From contig JANXEE010000014.1 in assembly GCA_025058225.1 (NCBI GenBank), positions 1-59,801 of the forward strand: DNA of 59,801 bases, written 5' to 3'. A program made the position numbers and the translations under genes. This document shows, in pieces, positions 24,701 to 33,548 of this stretch. Below the pieces are notes generated by a model, which worked only from the letters and a program-made list of their open reading frames with translations, made no database searches and had not been told where the DNA came from. This DNA comes from Candidatus Calditenuaceae archaeon (GTDB lineage Archaea > Thermoproteota > Nitrososphaeria_A > Caldarchaeales > Calditenuaceae). Position 1 is the first letter of the stretch; the number at the start of each line of letters is the position of its first letter.

Positions 24701-25591
24701 TCAGGTCAGGACCTCTGCACCGTCCTCCCAGATCAGTACAGTGTGCTCGGCCTGCGCTACCGGCGCTCCTGATTTCTCGACGAGGACCGCGTAGCCGTGC
24801 ACGTAGCCTCTGCGGTAGAGGGCATCATGCAGTGAGGGGTCCAACCACCTGAACCACCTGGTGGAGTAGGGCAGACCTCCGGTCGCTTCGTGGAGTTTCG
24901 TCAGATGTTCCCGCTGCTCCTTCGGAAGTCTGCTGGCCCTCTCGAGGGAAGTGTGAGGCACCCGAAAGATCTCGACCGAGTTTGAGTCGGTCACCCTTCC
25001 GGCGGCGCTGGACTTCGTGACGAAGGGTTCTATCGCGTAGACCTTCCCCCTCTCGAGCCTTCCCTCTCCAGCCTTCACGTTGGGTATCGAGAGGCCCGCG
25101 TGCAGGTTGTAACGCTCGATCTGGTGTCCAGAGAGGTTGCTGATGGGCCTGTAGCCGAGCGACGTTATCGAGTCGCCGATCGCGCCACCTATTGTCGACA
25201 CTGGGGTGCCTGCTCTCGAGACCCTCACCGCGACTTGAAGGGCTCTCTCCGCAGCCAGCACCATGCCCTCGTCTGATCCGGGCAGGGGGACGGTCACGGC
25301 AGTGTCAGCTATGTAGCCCTCGATAGAGACTCCAAGGTCCACCTTGACCAGCGATCCCCTTCTCAGCTGGTAATCGGTTGAGGGTGTCGGCGTGGAGTGG
25401 GCTGCGATCGAGTCAACCCCGACGTTGCACGGAAACGCAGGCCTTCCGCCGAGCTCCGCTATTCTGGACTCGACCCACTCGGCCACCTCCAGAGCGCTGG
25501 TCCCCTCCTTTACCATGGACCTGACCTCTTCTCTGACCTTCCTAGCTATCTCGCCCGCTGACCTGAGCTGATCGTACCAGCCTTCGCTCAT
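24701..25591 (-). CDS. map: Methionine aminopeptidase, type II
   Basis: Removes the N-terminal methionine from nascent proteins. The 296-residue archaeal type II enzyme has all five metal ligands: Asp in VKVDLG, Asp in IADTAV, His in NLSGHQI, Glu in AIEPFV and Glu in QAEHTVL. The type II helical insert lies at about 200-250. The substrate-pocket His residues are also present (AAHSTP). The gene converges on the zinc-ribbon gene 2 bp away and follows eL40 by 12 bp, so eL40-map is a likely translation-related operon. Confidence 0.95.
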   Translation of the reverse strand: MSEGWYDQLRSAGEIARKVREEVRSMVKEGTSALEVAEWVESRIAELGGRPAFPCNVGVDSIAAHSTPTPSTDYQLRRGSLVKVDLGVSIEGYIADTAVTVPLPGSDEGMVLAAERALQVAVRVSRAGTPVSTIGGAIGDSITSLGYRPISNLSGHQIERYNLHAGLSIPNVKAGEGRLERGKVYAIEPFVTKSSAAGRVTDSNSVEIFRVPHTSLERASRLPKEQREHLTKLHEATGGLPYSTRWFRWLDPSLHDALYRRGYVHGYAVLVEKSGAPVAQAEHTVLIWEDGAEVLT

Positions 25592-25603
25592 GATGCCTCT
25601 GCT

Positions 25604-25768
25604 TCACCTGCGCGCGATCTCCCTCTTCTTCCACCTGAGGTTGTAGCTCCTGCACTTCCTGCACTTCTCGGCGGTCATCGGGTTCCTGGCGCCGCACTTC
25701 CTGCAGATCTTGTAGTGCAGTCTCTTCCTCTGAGCGAGCTGGATCAGCGAGGCGTCAAGCACCGGCAT
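25604..25768 (-). CDS. rpl40e: Large ribosomal subunit protein eL40
   Basis: This 54-residue gene is too short for the ORF track; I found it by reading the minus strand. The translation starts MPVLDASLIQLAQRKRLHY and has the eL40 zinc ribbon CRKCGARN...CRKCRS, followed by the basic YNLRWKKREIARR end. In eukaryotes this protein is made fused to ubiquitin; here it stands alone with no ubiquitin-like domain. ATG at 25768 is the only sensible start. It is 12 bp upstream of map and 35 bp downstream of the dys stop, on the same strand. Confidence 0.93.
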   Translation of the reverse strand: MPVLDASLIQLAQRKRLHYKICRKCGARNPMTAEKCRKCRSYNLRWKKREIARR

Positions 25769-25803
25769 GCCGTCCCAACCTCTTCAAGCCGCCCAATTAA
25801 TCT

Positions 25804-26835
25804 CTATTTCAACCCCGAGAAGACCCAGCTCAGGTCCGGGCCCCTCCTGCCCTCCGGCACCCTCTCTGCCAGCGCGTGTGCGATCAGCGGCAGCGCTATC
25901 GTTGCGTCCGCGAAGCACTGGACCTTGTAGCTGTCCTTCGCCTCCTTCCCCCAGCTCACCGCCTCCTCCAGCGTCGCCCCCGAGAGCCCTCCCCAGTGCG
26001 GGCTGTCGGTGGTCACCTGCATCGCGAACCTGTGCGGCCTAGTCTTCGTCAGGTCGCCGTTGGTCAGCACGTCGACCGAGACCGCGACCAGCTGGATGAT
26101 GTCCTTCGGGACTCCACCTCCGATGAAGACCGCAGCGCTGTCCCTGAACCTCGACCTGATCCTCACCATCTGCTCGAAGTCCCTGAAGTGGTCTATCAGG
26201 AGGCCGAAGGAGCTGTCCCTCCACCTGTTCACGAGGTATGCGACGCCGTAACCGCTGTCGACCAGCGCCGGCACGAAGACTGGAACACCAGCCCTGTAGG
26301 CAGACGTCACTATGCCGTCGACCCCCCTGCTGTTGAGCCAACCCCCGAAGAGGTGAAGGTACTCCGCAGACGTGTAGACCCTCGATCTGTCGAGGCTTAG
26401 CATGAACTCCGCGACCATCTCCTCCATCTTCAGGTAGTCCTCCTCTCTGACTAAGACGTCGTGGAACCTATAGATCCGCTGGGACCTGAGCTCCGCGTCG
26501 TCGAAGTTGTGGGAGCTCTGCCAGTACTTCATCCCCATCGCCTCGATGAGGTCCTCGGAGACGTTCGCACCCGTCGAGACCAGAACGTCGACGAACCTCT
26601 TCTCGATCAGCCACTTCACGACCTTCCACTGGCCAGTGGTGCTCATGGAGCCCGCAAGCCCCATGAAGATCACCGTGTCCTCGGCCCTGATCGCCTTCTC
26701 CCAGACCCTGACGGCCTCTCCGAGCGTTCGGCCCTGAAATCCGGTCCCAGACATCTCTTCTAGGATCCTCGAGACGTTCTTTCCGGCACTCACCTCGATC
26801 GGTCTCAGGGGGAGTTGCAGGGGTCCTTCGCGCAC
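25804..26835 (-). CDS. dys: Deoxyhypusine synthase
   Basis: Transfers the aminobutyl group of spermidine to a lysine of translation factor aIF5A. The 343-residue product has the conserved NAD-site segments GLAGSMSTTGQWKV near 59, STGANVSEDL, the substrate region TDSPHWGGLSGATLEEAVSWGK with the catalytic lysine near 310, and VQCFADATIALPL. The GTG start fits a TATA-like CTTATGAAC about 40 nt upstream. The aIF5A gene is not in the window. It is first in a minus-strand run dys-eL40-map devoted to translation. Confidence 0.95.
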   Translation of the reverse strand: MREGPLQLPLRPIEVSAGKNVSRILEEMSGTGFQGRTLGEAVRVWEKAIRAEDTVIFMGLAGSMSTTGQWKVVKWLIEKRFVDVLVSTGANVSEDLIEAMGMKYWQSSHNFDDAELRSQRIYRFHDVLVREEDYLKMEEMVAEFMLSLDRSRVYTSAEYLHLFGGWLNSRGVDGIVTSAYRAGVPVFVPALVDSGYGVAYLVNRWRDSSFGLLIDHFRDFEQMVRIRSRFRDSAAVFIGGGVPKDIIQLVAVSVDVLTNGDLTKTRPHRFAMQVTTDSPHWGGLSGATLEEAVSWGKEAKDSYKVQCFADATIALPLIAHALAERVPEGRRGPDLSWVFSGLK

Positions 26836-27007
26836 CTTTTCAGCACCTAGTGCGTTGAGTTGGTCCGTCGGTTCATAAGGGTTAACCTGTATGCGAAAAC
26901 GTGATAACCTGCTATCTCACCAATTCAATTGAAAGGGGAATTCTCAGACAGACCGACGGACAGGGTAGGTCAATCTTGATAAGCACCTCTTAGTGTTGTA
27001 AGCCAGA

Positions 27008-29197
27008 ATGCATGAGGAGCAGCAGCCTGTGAAGGAGCTGAGGTTGAGGGTTGCCGAGGCGCGTCAGAGGGACGTCGGGTACGGAATAGCCAGGATCGAC
27101 AGAGAGGTAGGGTCATCTGCAGGTCTAGCAACTGGCGACATAATAGAAATCAGGGGTCGGAAGCTGGCGGCGGCAACGCTCTGGCTAGGATACCTTGAGG
27201 AGGAGAAGGACGTCGTCAGGATCGACGGCTACATCAGGAGCAACGCGGGCGTCTCGCTGAACGAGTACGTCATCGTGAGGAAGGCCAACGTCAAGGAGGC
27301 GCAGCTCGTGGTCCTCGCGCCCGTGAACAACACCATCAAGCCCGACGAGAACTTCACGAAGCTCGTCAAGAGCAGGCTCATCGAGTACCCGCTGGTCCAG
27401 AAGAACGTCATCCCCGTCCTCTTCTTCGGGAACCTCTTCAACTTCGCGGTCCTCCAGACCAGGCCCACGGGCATAGTCAAGATCACCCCGAAGACCAAGA
27501 TCGTCATCCACAGCAGGCCTGTCCAGGAGAAGTCGCTGAGCACCAACGTCACCTACGAGGACATCGGCGGCCTTCACGAACAGATCCAGAAGATCAGGGA
27601 GATGGTCGAGCTGCCCCTCAGGTACCCTGAGCTCTTCCAGAAGCTCGGCATCGACCCACCGAAGGGCGTGCTCCTCTACGGCCCGCCTGGGTGTGGTAAG
27701 ACGCTGCTGGCGAAGGCCGTCGCGACCGAGGCGGAGGCCAATTTCTTCCTCATCAACGGCCCCGAGATCATGAACAAGTACTACGGCGAGACCGAGGCGA
27801 AGCTCAGGGAGGTCTTCAGGAAGGCAGAAGAGGAGGCCCCGGGCATCATCTTCATCGACGAGCTCGACGCGATCGCGCCTAAGAGGAGCGAGGTCACCGG
27901 TGAGGTCGAGAAGAGGGTCGTGGCTCAGTTACTGGCCCTCATGGACGGACTGGAGGGAAGGGGGCAGGTGATCGTGATCGGTGCCACCAACAGGCCCAAC
28001 GCGCTGGACCCAGCCCTCAGGAGACCGGGCCGGTTCGATAGAGAGATCGAGATCGGCATACCGGACAAGCGGGGCCGCAAGGAGATATTACAGATTCACA
28101 CCCGAGGGATGCCGTTGGCACCTGACGTGGACACGGACAAGCTGGCCGATATTACGAAGGGTTACACGGGTGCGGACCTGGCTGCCCTCTGCAGAGAGGG
28201 CGCGATGAAGTGCATAAGGCGCATCCTCCCGAGCATCGACTTCAACGAGGAGCGTCTCTCACCAGAGATACTGGACCAGCTGGTGGTCACCATGAAGGAC
28301 TTCATGGACGCCTACAAGGAGATAACTCCGACCGCGCTGAGAGAGGTTGAGATCGAGACACCGACGGTCAATTGGGAAGACATCGGCGGCTTGGAGGAGG
28401 TCAAGCAGAGGCTCATCGAGTCGATCGAGTGGCCCATAAAGTACGGCGAGAAGTTCGACAGGTTGGGCATCAAACCTCCCAGAGGCGTGCTCCTCTACGG
28501 CCCACCTGGGTGTGGTAAGACGCTGCTGGCGAAGGCCGTCGCGACCGAGGCGGAGGCGAACTTCGTCACGATCAAGGGCCCCGAGGTCTACTCGAAGTGG
28601 GTCGGAGAGTCCGAGAGGGCGGTCAGAGAGGTCTTCAGGAAGTCGAGGCAGGCGGCTCCGTGCGTCATCTTCCTCGATGAGGTGGAGACCCTGATCCCGA
28701 GGAGGGACATGCTGGACGACAGCTCCGGCGTCACCCACCGCGTAACCAGCACGCTGCTGGCAGAAATGGACGGCATCGAGGAGCTGAGGGACGTCATAAT
28801 CATAGGCGCGACCAACAGACCTGACCTCCTTGACCCCTCTGCCTTAAGGCCCGGGAGGTTCGACAGGTTGATCTACGTGCCTCCACCCGATGAGAAGGGC
28901 AGGTATCAGGTCCTCCGAATATACACTAGGAAGATGCCCCTTGCGCCTGACATAGACCTCGAACGCCTCGCGGCGATGACCGAGGGCTACTCCGGTGCAG
29001 ACCTAGAGGCGCTCTGCAGGGAGGCGGGGCTCTCAGCCCTGAGGAGGAACCCCGACGCGGAACACGTGACCTGGGCCGACTTCCAGGAGGGGCTGAAGCT
29101 GGTCAAGCCCAGCATAACTCCTCAGATGCTGAAGGAGTACGAGAAGATCGCCGAGCTGCTGAGAGCCTCCGACAAGCCGCTGACGATGTTCGGTTAG
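27008..29197 (+). CDS. cdc48: Cdc48/p97/VAT-like tandem AAA+ ATPase
   Basis: Hexameric unfoldase of 729 residues. Residues 1-180 form the double-psi barrel N domain ([18 protein letters not shown]). D1 has Walker A GPPGCGKT near 225, Walker [10 protein letters not shown] near 281 and [20 protein letters not shown]2 has Walker A near 498, Walker [15 protein letters not shown] near 554 and [18 protein letters not shown]. The C-terminus (LTMFG) has no HbYX proteasome-docking motif. A TATA-like CTTGATAAG about 28 nt upstream places a leaderless ATG at 27008. A small winged-helix-like gene follows after 5 nt. Cdc48 extracts ubiquitin-like-tagged proteins in eukaryotes; that link here is inference. 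Confidence 0.97.
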   Translation: MHEEQQPVKELRLRVAEARQRDVGYGIARIDREVGSSAGLATGDIIEIRGRKLAAATLWLGYLEEEKDVVRIDGYIRSNAGVSLNEYVIVRKANVKEAQLVVLAPVNNTIKPDENFTKLVKSRLIEYPLVQKNVIPVLFFGNLFNFAVLQTRPTGIVKITPKTKIVIHSRPVQEKSLSTNVTYEDIGGLHEQIQKIREMVELPLRYPELFQKLGIDPPKGVLLYGPPGCGKTLLAKAVATEAEANFFLINGPEIMNKYYGETEAKLREVFRKAEEEAPGIIFIDELDAIAPKRSEVTGEVEKRVVAQLLALMDGLEGRGQVIVIGATNRPNALDPALRRPGRFDREIEIGIPDKRGRKEILQIHTRGMPLAPDVDTDKLADITKGYTGADLAALCREGAMKCIRRILPSIDFNEERLSPEILDQLVVTMKDFMDAYKEITPTALREVEIETPTVNWEDIGGLEEVKQRLIESIEWPIKYGEKFDRLGIKPPRGVLLYGPPGCGKTLLAKAVATEAEANFVTIKGPEVYSKWVGESERAVREVFRKSRQAAPCVIFLDEVETLIPRRDMLDDSSGVTHRVTSTLLAEMDGIEELRDVIIIGATNRPDLLDPSALRPGRFDRLIYVPPPDEKGRYQVLRIYTRKMPLAPDIDLERLAAMTEGYSGADLEALCREAGLSALRRNPDAEHVTWADFQEGLKLVKPSITPQMLKEYEKIAELLRASDKPLTMFG
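27665..27738 (+). repeat. cdc48: Walker A segment of cdc48 D1, nearly identical to D2 (28484-28557)
   Basis: A 74-bp stretch around the D1 Walker A motif matches the equivalent D2 stretch at 28484-28557 with one mismatch (position 27685 versus 28504). Synonymous codon choices are also shared (GGT AAG ACG CTG CTG GCG AAG). Flanking sequence on both sides diverges at once. Protein conservation alone does not require identical third bases, so recent gene conversion between the two domains is likely. Confidence 0.75.
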
Positions 29198-29202
29198 AGG
29201 TC

Positions 29203-29424
29203 ATGGGGAGGACGGAGCTGATCCAGGCGGTTCTGGACGTCCTGAGGAAGAACAGCGGGAAGATGATGGAGTCGAGCCTGCTGAAGTCGCTACAGAACAG
29301 GTACAGGGACGTCACGCTCTCCGAGCTGAGGAAGGCCCTGCTCGTGATGGAGCTGAACGGGGTCATCAGGGTCCACAGCCTCGACGAGGAGCGGAAGCTG
29401 ATCAGCGTCGTCGGCGTCAAGTGA
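29203..29424 (+). CDS. Small winged-helix-like protein linked to cdc48
   Basis: A 73-residue protein, unrecognised as a named family. The pattern of three helices (ELIQAVLDVLRKNSGKMMES, LLKSLQNRYRDV, LSELRKALLVMELNGVIR) followed by a charged beta-hairpin (VHSLDEERKLISVVGV) fits a winged helix-turn-helix. ATG at 29203 lies 5 nt after the cdc48 stop, so the two are almost certainly co-transcribed. It converges on fen1 with 2 bp between stops. It might regulate cdc48 or bind DNA or RNA; neither is shown by sequence. Confidence 0.8.
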   Translation: MGRTELIQAVLDVLRKNSGKMMESSLLKSLQNRYRDVTLSELRKALLVMELNGVIRVHSLDEERKLISVVGVK

Positions 29425-29426
29425 GT

Positions 29427-30461
29427 TCAGTACCACTGGTCCAAGCTCGTCAGACCTGACCTCTTCCTCTGCTGCTCCAGAAGCCCCTTCAGGGCCTTAT
29501 CGACCCTCTCCTCGCTGAAGTCGTGTTCGTCGCAGAGGACCCTTTTGACACGCTCCGGATCCACCGGTCTCCATTCGAGCTTGACGTCGTCCGTCACGGC
29601 CGGCTCCGTGAAGAGCTTCCTCACCACCCTCAGGTTCGCCTTGGGCTCGACTCTCAGGTGTATCAGCGCAGCCTCCGCGCTGCCGTGCTCTCTGATCAGC
29701 TGCAGGGCTCTCTTGGGGCCTATGCCCTTGACGCCCTCGATGTAGTCGGTGCCGACGAGCATCGCCACGTCGATCAGCTGCTCCCTGCCGATACCCAGGG
29801 AGTTGAACAACCTCTCCGTGTAGATGACTTCTGGCTTGACCTCGACGTACTCCCTCCTCCCCGGTAGCTTCCTCCTGCCGATCACCGAGAGGTTCCTGAC
29901 TAGCCTCGGAGAGCCGAAGAGGATCGAGTCGTAGTCCTGTGAAGCTGAGGCCCACACAAGCCCCTTTCTGGCCATGTGTGCAGCCTGGGCCTCTCCCTCT
30001 GACGGCGCCAGGACGTACGGCACGCCCATCGCGTCCAGGAGCCTCGTCGCAGATTCCAGCATGTACCTCTCGAGCGTCGCGGTCTGGACGGCGTATCGCC
30101 TCGCGGCCTCCAGGTCGCCCACCTTCAGAGCCTCCTCGTACTTAGCTAACGCCTCCTTCTTGGCCTCGATCCTCCTCCTTATCGTCTCGAGCTTCTGCTG
30201 CGGGGGCTCTCCGTCGAAGACGTAGACCAGCTTCATGTCGACCTCGAGCAGGTTGACGGTCCTGAAGAAGAGGCCGCTCAGGTGACTGGTCACCCTGCCC
30301 TTGGAGTCCATCAGAGGTCTTCCGTCGGGGCCCCTGATGATCGAGAGGAACTGGTAGAGCGCGTTGTAACCGTCTATCGCGACCGATCTGCCCCTGAAGA
30401 ACCCGAGCTCGACCTCCTCCGCCGCCCCGGGAGGGATTATGTCGCCGAGCTTTACGCCCAA
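29427..30461 (-). CDS. fen1: Flap endonuclease 1
   Basis: Structure-specific nuclease of Okazaki fragment maturation and repair, 344 residues. The N-terminal XPG domain has VAIDGYNALYQFLS, with the first catalytic Asp near 31, and FDGEPP near 83. The internal XPG domain has PSEGEAQAAHMA near 153 with catalytic Glu residues, SQDYDSILFGSP, and the helix-hairpin-helix segment VGTDYIEGVKGIGPKRALQLI near 238. The C-terminus SGLTSLDQWY looks like a PCNA-interacting peptide. The TTG start gives the family-typical GVKLGDIIP. Confidence 0.96.
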   Translation of the reverse strand: MGVKLGDIIPPGAAEEVELGFFRGRSVAIDGYNALYQFLSIIRGPDGRPLMDSKGRVTSHLSGLFFRTVNLLEVDMKLVYVFDGEPPQQKLETIRRRIEAKKEALAKYEEALKVGDLEAARRYAVQTATLERYMLESATRLLDAMGVPYVLAPSEGEAQAAHMARKGLVWASASQDYDSILFGSPRLVRNLSVIGRRKLPGRREYVEVKPEVIYTERLFNSLGIGREQLIDVAMLVGTDYIEGVKGIGPKRALQLIREHGSAEAALIHLRVEPKANLRVVRKLFTEPAVTDDVKLEWRPVDPERVKRVLCDEHDFSEERVDKALKGLLEQQRKRSGLTSLDQWY

Positions 30462-30512
30462 ACCCTTCCCTTCCCTAACACCGCTCGCCCTTCGATAACG
30501 CTTTCCCCCGAC

Positions 30513-31067
30513 TCACTTCAGGGTCCTCAGGTTGGCGGAGAGCTCGACCTCACGCATGAAGGTCCGAAGCACAGGCGACCTCCTCAACGACTCCGAGAAG
30601 ATCTCCCGCAGGAGGTTCTCATCAGCGTCGGACCTGACGTAACAGGTCAGGGAGATCCTCACGAACCCTGGGTCGCCTTCGTCCGAAAGACCGAGGTAGG
30701 TCATCAGGTCTCCCAGCTCGCCCTCAACAGCCACTTCAACGTCGTCCACGCGGACGTTCCTCCTCGTAGCGACGTAGACGAACGTCAGAAGCACGCACGC
30801 TCCCAACGCGCCCAGCAGGTACTCCAAGGAGGTTGGAGTGTTTGAGGGGCCACTGGGGTCTTCGTCCACCTCGAACCTCCCCGCCCCAGCCCTCACCAGG
30901 GACCTCATCCCTCCCCTCCAGGAAGCCCTCGACCTCCTCAGGTTCATCTGTCTCCGCCTGTTGGGTTCGCCGTACTGCTCCGAGACCATCCGTATCGCCT
31001 TCTCCAGCACCTCCACGTCGATGCCGTTCACCTCGACCAATTCTGGTGTTGAAGGTGCGTCCGGCAC
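30513..31067 (-). CDS. OsmC/Ohr-family protein with one catalytic cysteine replaced
   Basis: OsmC-fold protein of 184 residues. The first active-site segment is GPSNTPTSLEYLLGALGACVLLT near 95, which retains the first cysteine. The second cysteine, normally in a CPV motif, is Ser here (RRSPVLRTFM, near 166). OsmC and Ohr peroxidases need both cysteines, so classical hydroperoxide reduction is doubtful; the protein may be a binding or sulfur-related variant. The N-terminal 70 residues are an extra helical region (VEVLEKAIRMVSEQYGEP). The GTG start is used. It shares a short AT-rich promoter zone with the divergent dehydrogenase gene. Confidence 0.85.
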   Translation of the reverse strand: MPDAPSTPELVEVNGIDVEVLEKAIRMVSEQYGEPNRRRQMNLRRSRASWRGGMRSLVRAGAGRFEVDEDPSGPSNTPTSLEYLLGALGACVLLTFVYVATRRNVRVDDVEVAVEGELGDLMTYLGLSDEGDPGFVRISLTCYVRSDADENLLREIFSESLRRSPVLRTFMREVELSANLRTLK

Positions 31068-31113
31068 TAAACCTTTCGCCCTTTCGGTCGTGGAGGGTTC
31101 TTAGGCCTCAGCA

Positions 31114-31126
31114 GAACCTTTATGAC
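31114..31126. promoter_or_regulatory. Shared promoter zone between OsmC-like and dehydrogenase genes
   Basis: The sequence AGAACCTTTATGA contains a TATA-like core that reads CTTTATGA on the plus strand and CATAAAGG on the minus strand. It is about 25 nt from the dehydrogenase ATG at 31142 and about 50 nt from the OsmC-like GTG at 31067. It is the only plausible TATA element between the two divergent genes, so it may serve both directions. Confidence 0.45.
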
Positions 31127-31141
31127 GGTCAGGGGTCTCGG

Positions 31142-32092
31142 ATGTCGATGAGGAGGAAGGTTCTGGTTAACGCCGGTGAGGAGTGGCCGGCCGACCTGAT
31201 AGCGGAGCTCTCCGAACACGCAGAGGTCATCAAGTACGGCACCGCCACCGTGGAGGACCTCAGGGACGCGGAGGTTCTGGTGACGCTCTACCTCAGCCCG
31301 GACGACCTCAAGCTCATGCACAACCTCAAGTTCATACAGGTACTCTCGGCAGGCGTCGACCACCTGAACTGGTCGGTGATACCTGAGGACGTGATGGTCT
31401 GCACTAACGCCGGATCCAACGCGGAGCCCGTGGCCGAGCACGCGATGGCCCTGCTTCTGGCCGCGGCCAAGAGGGTCACCTTCTACGACAGTAAATGTAA
31501 GTCCGGAGACTTCAGCAGGCCCCTGAGGACGGCCCTGCTCAAGGGATCGACGCTGACCGTCCTCGGACTGGGGCCTATAGGGCTCAAGGTCGCTGAACAC
31601 GCTAGGTCTATGGGCATGAAAGTCAGGGGCTACGTCAGAAGGCCCAGAAGTTACCCATCGGTCGATGAGCTGTTCCTCCACCCCGACATCGCCGGGGCCC
31701 TGAGAGGGGCAGAAGCCGGTGTGGTGGCCCTTCCCCTCAACAAGCACACCAGGGGTCTGATAGACTACGAGGCCCTGAGCTCCATGAAGAGGAACGGAAT
31801 TCTCGTCAACGTCGCGAGGGGGCCGATCGTGGTGAAGGAGGACCTGATGAGGTTCCTGAACGAGAACCCGGACTTCGTCTACGCGACCGACGTCTGGTGG
31901 AACACCCAAGACCTATCGAAGGACTGGGACATCGCTTTCTTGCCCAACGTAATCTCGACGCCGTGGGTCGCGGGCGCCTTCGGGAATCCGGCGGTCTTCG
32001 GTGAGATGGTCAGGTCCGCGCTGCTGAACGTCCTCAGGTACCTCAGGGGCGATGAGACGCTCAACAGGGTCGACAGGTCCGACTACGTATAG
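31142..32092 (+). CDS. D-2-hydroxyacid dehydrogenase family protein with altered catalytic site
   Basis: NAD(P)-binding protein of 316 residues in the phosphoglycerate/glyoxylate reductase family. The coenzyme fold has TVLGLGPIGLKVAEHARSMGM near 143, and the catalytic Arg is present in NVARGPIVV near 230. The catalytic His normally in a TPHxxG motif is Trp here (ISTPWVAGAFG, near 281), and the Glu expected after DV is also missing (TDVWWNTQDL). It therefore probably does not carry out the classical hydride transfer, or uses other residues. The track ORF begins 103 codons upstream through unrelated sequence. ATG at 31142 matches both the family N-terminus and the TATA box 25 nt upstream. Confidence 0.88.
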   Translation: MSMRRKVLVNAGEEWPADLIAELSEHAEVIKYGTATVEDLRDAEVLVTLYLSPDDLKLMHNLKFIQVLSAGVDHLNWSVIPEDVMVCTNAGSNAEPVAEHAMALLLAAAKRVTFYDSKCKSGDFSRPLRTALLKGSTLTVLGLGPIGLKVAEHARSMGMKVRGYVRRPRSYPSVDELFLHPDIAGALRGAEAGVVALPLNKHTRGLIDYEALSSMKRNGILVNVARGPIVVKEDLMRFLNENPDFVYATDVWWNTQDLSKDWDIAFLPNVISTPWVAGAFGNPAVFGEMVRSALLNVLRYLRGDETLNRVDRSDYV

Positions 32093-32120
32093 CGTCTGGG
32101 GGGAACAGGCTCCTCCTGAA

Positions 32121-33311
32121 CTACACCACCAGCAGCCCCGGGTTCTCGAGGTATCTGACCACTGTCCTCAGGAAGCGGGCCGCCGGTTCGCCGTCGACGA
32201 CCCTGTGATCAAACGTCAGGGAGAGAGGCATCACGTGCCTCGGCATTATCTGTCCCTGGACTACCCTCGGCGTCAGGACGATCCTGCCGGTCCCGAGTAT
32301 CGCCGTCTCGGGATAATTCGGTATCGGATTGCCGCTTAACCCCTCGACCGCACCGTAGTTCGTGACGCCGATCGTGCCCTTCATGACCTCCTCAACCTTT
32401 AGGGTCCTACTTCTGGCCCTCTTGATCAGCTCCTCGAGTCTCGAAGCGATCTCGAAGAGGTTCAGGGAGTCGGCGCCGTGCAGCACGGGCACTATCAGGC
32501 CGTCCTGCGTGTGCACCCCCACGCTCACGTTCACCCTCCTGTGGTACCTGATGACGTGCCTCTCGTCGTCGACGGTGGAGTTCAGCTCCGGATGCTCCTT
32601 GACCGCCAGCACCAGGGCCCTCACAGCGAATGGAAGGTAAGTCAGCCTCACGCCTCTCTTCTCCGCGATGGGCTTCAGGGACTCCCTCAGCTCCACCAGC
32701 CTCGTGACGTCGGCCTCGTCGAAGACCGTGACGTACACCGCGTTCCTAGCAGCTCTTGTCAGGTGATCGGCGATAGCCTTCCTCACGCCCCGGAACGGGA
32801 CCTCCTCGTACTCGGCTTCGGTGCTGACCGCTGATGCCGCGGCTACAGGTTTCATCGACTCGGCGTGCCTCCTCACGTCCTCCTCTGTTATCCTGCCCCC
32901 GGGCCCGGTCCCCTTGACCTCCTCCAGTGGAACTCCGAGCTCCTTTGCGAGCTTCCTCACCATCGGCGATGCTAAGACTTCCCGCTGGGCTTCGCGCTCG
33001 GCCCTTCGCGGACCGATCTCTCGTGGTGCTGCCGTCGCCTCAGCAGGTTGCGGAGCCGCCCACACCTCCGACTCGGCGGCCACCTCCTCTATCACCGCGA
33101 TGACCTGGCCTACCTTGGCGATCTCACCCTCTCGAGCCAATATCTTCGTCAACCTCCCCTCCACCGGTGAGGGGACCTCGATGTTCACCTTGACAGTCGT
33201 GACCTCCACGATCGGCTGGAACTTCTTGACGTGGTCTCCCTCCTTAACCAGCCAGCGGACGATCTCGGCCTCCGTCACGCCCTCACCGATCTCGGGCAGC
33301 CTCACGTCCAT
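32121..33311 (-). CDS. 2-Oxoacid dehydrogenase complex E2 (dihydrolipoamide acyltransferase)
   Basis: Core acyltransferase of a pyruvate/branched-chain/acetoin dehydrogenase-type complex, 396 residues. Residues 1-76 are a lipoyl domain with the probable lipoylated Lys41 (EVTTVKVNIEVPSP). A Pro/Ala/Glu linker leads to the E1/E3-binding domain at about 112-150 (ASPMVRKLAKELGVPLEEV, GPGGRITEEDV). The catalytic domain ends with the active-site FDHRVVDGEPAARFL near 370. A TATA-like CGTTAAACAG lies about 40 nt upstream of ATG 33311. E3 is at the left window edge and no E1 alpha/beta gene is visible, so the complex is split across the genome. Confidence 0.93.
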   Translation of the reverse strand: MDVRLPEIGEGVTEAEIVRWLVKEGDHVKKFQPIVEVTTVKVNIEVPSPVEGRLTKILAREGEIAKVGQVIAVIEEVAAESEVWAAPQPAEATAAPREIGPRRAEREAQREVLASPMVRKLAKELGVPLEEVKGTGPGGRITEEDVRRHAESMKPVAAASAVSTEAEYEEVPFRGVRKAIADHLTRAARNAVYVTVFDEADVTRLVELRESLKPIAEKRGVRLTYLPFAVRALVLAVKEHPELNSTVDDERHVIRYHRRVNVSVGVHTQDGLIVPVLHGADSLNLFEIASRLEELIKRARSRTLKVEEVMKGTIGVTNYGAVEGLSGNPIPNYPETAILGTGRIVLTPRVVQGQIMPRHVMPLSLTFDHRVVDGEPAARFLRTVVRYLENPGLLVV

Positions 33312-33548
33312 CCCACGTCACACCTCCACGACGTGTGGGAAGGTCTGTTTAACGGTGACCTGATCGAGCGACGATACGTTGCGTGGTGCCGTCCTGTTGT
33401 GATGGGGCGTTTCGAGAAGGTACGGGGAATCCGAGCTCATCGACGAGCGTCCCGGTAACTCGTGGACCATCGGTGTTCACCGTGCAGTTACGCAGGCCCG
33501 CTAGACCATAGACCTTTTGCTGTGGTACCCGTCGTCGACCCTAGAGCG

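Noticed and set aside
25604-25768. Ubiquitin-eL40 fusion as in eukaryotes
   Set aside because: The frame begins directly with eL40 at ATG 25768; upstream sequence holds no ubiquitin-like domain.
27665-28557. Duplicated 74-bp sequence as a mobile element or assembly artefact
   Set aside because: Both copies encode the Walker A region in their correct AAA domains; gene conversion explains it better.
30833-31141. Upstream extension of the 2-hydroxyacid dehydrogenase ORF
   Set aside because: It is a shadow of the OsmC-like gene on the other strand; the family N-terminus and TATA box fit ATG 31142.
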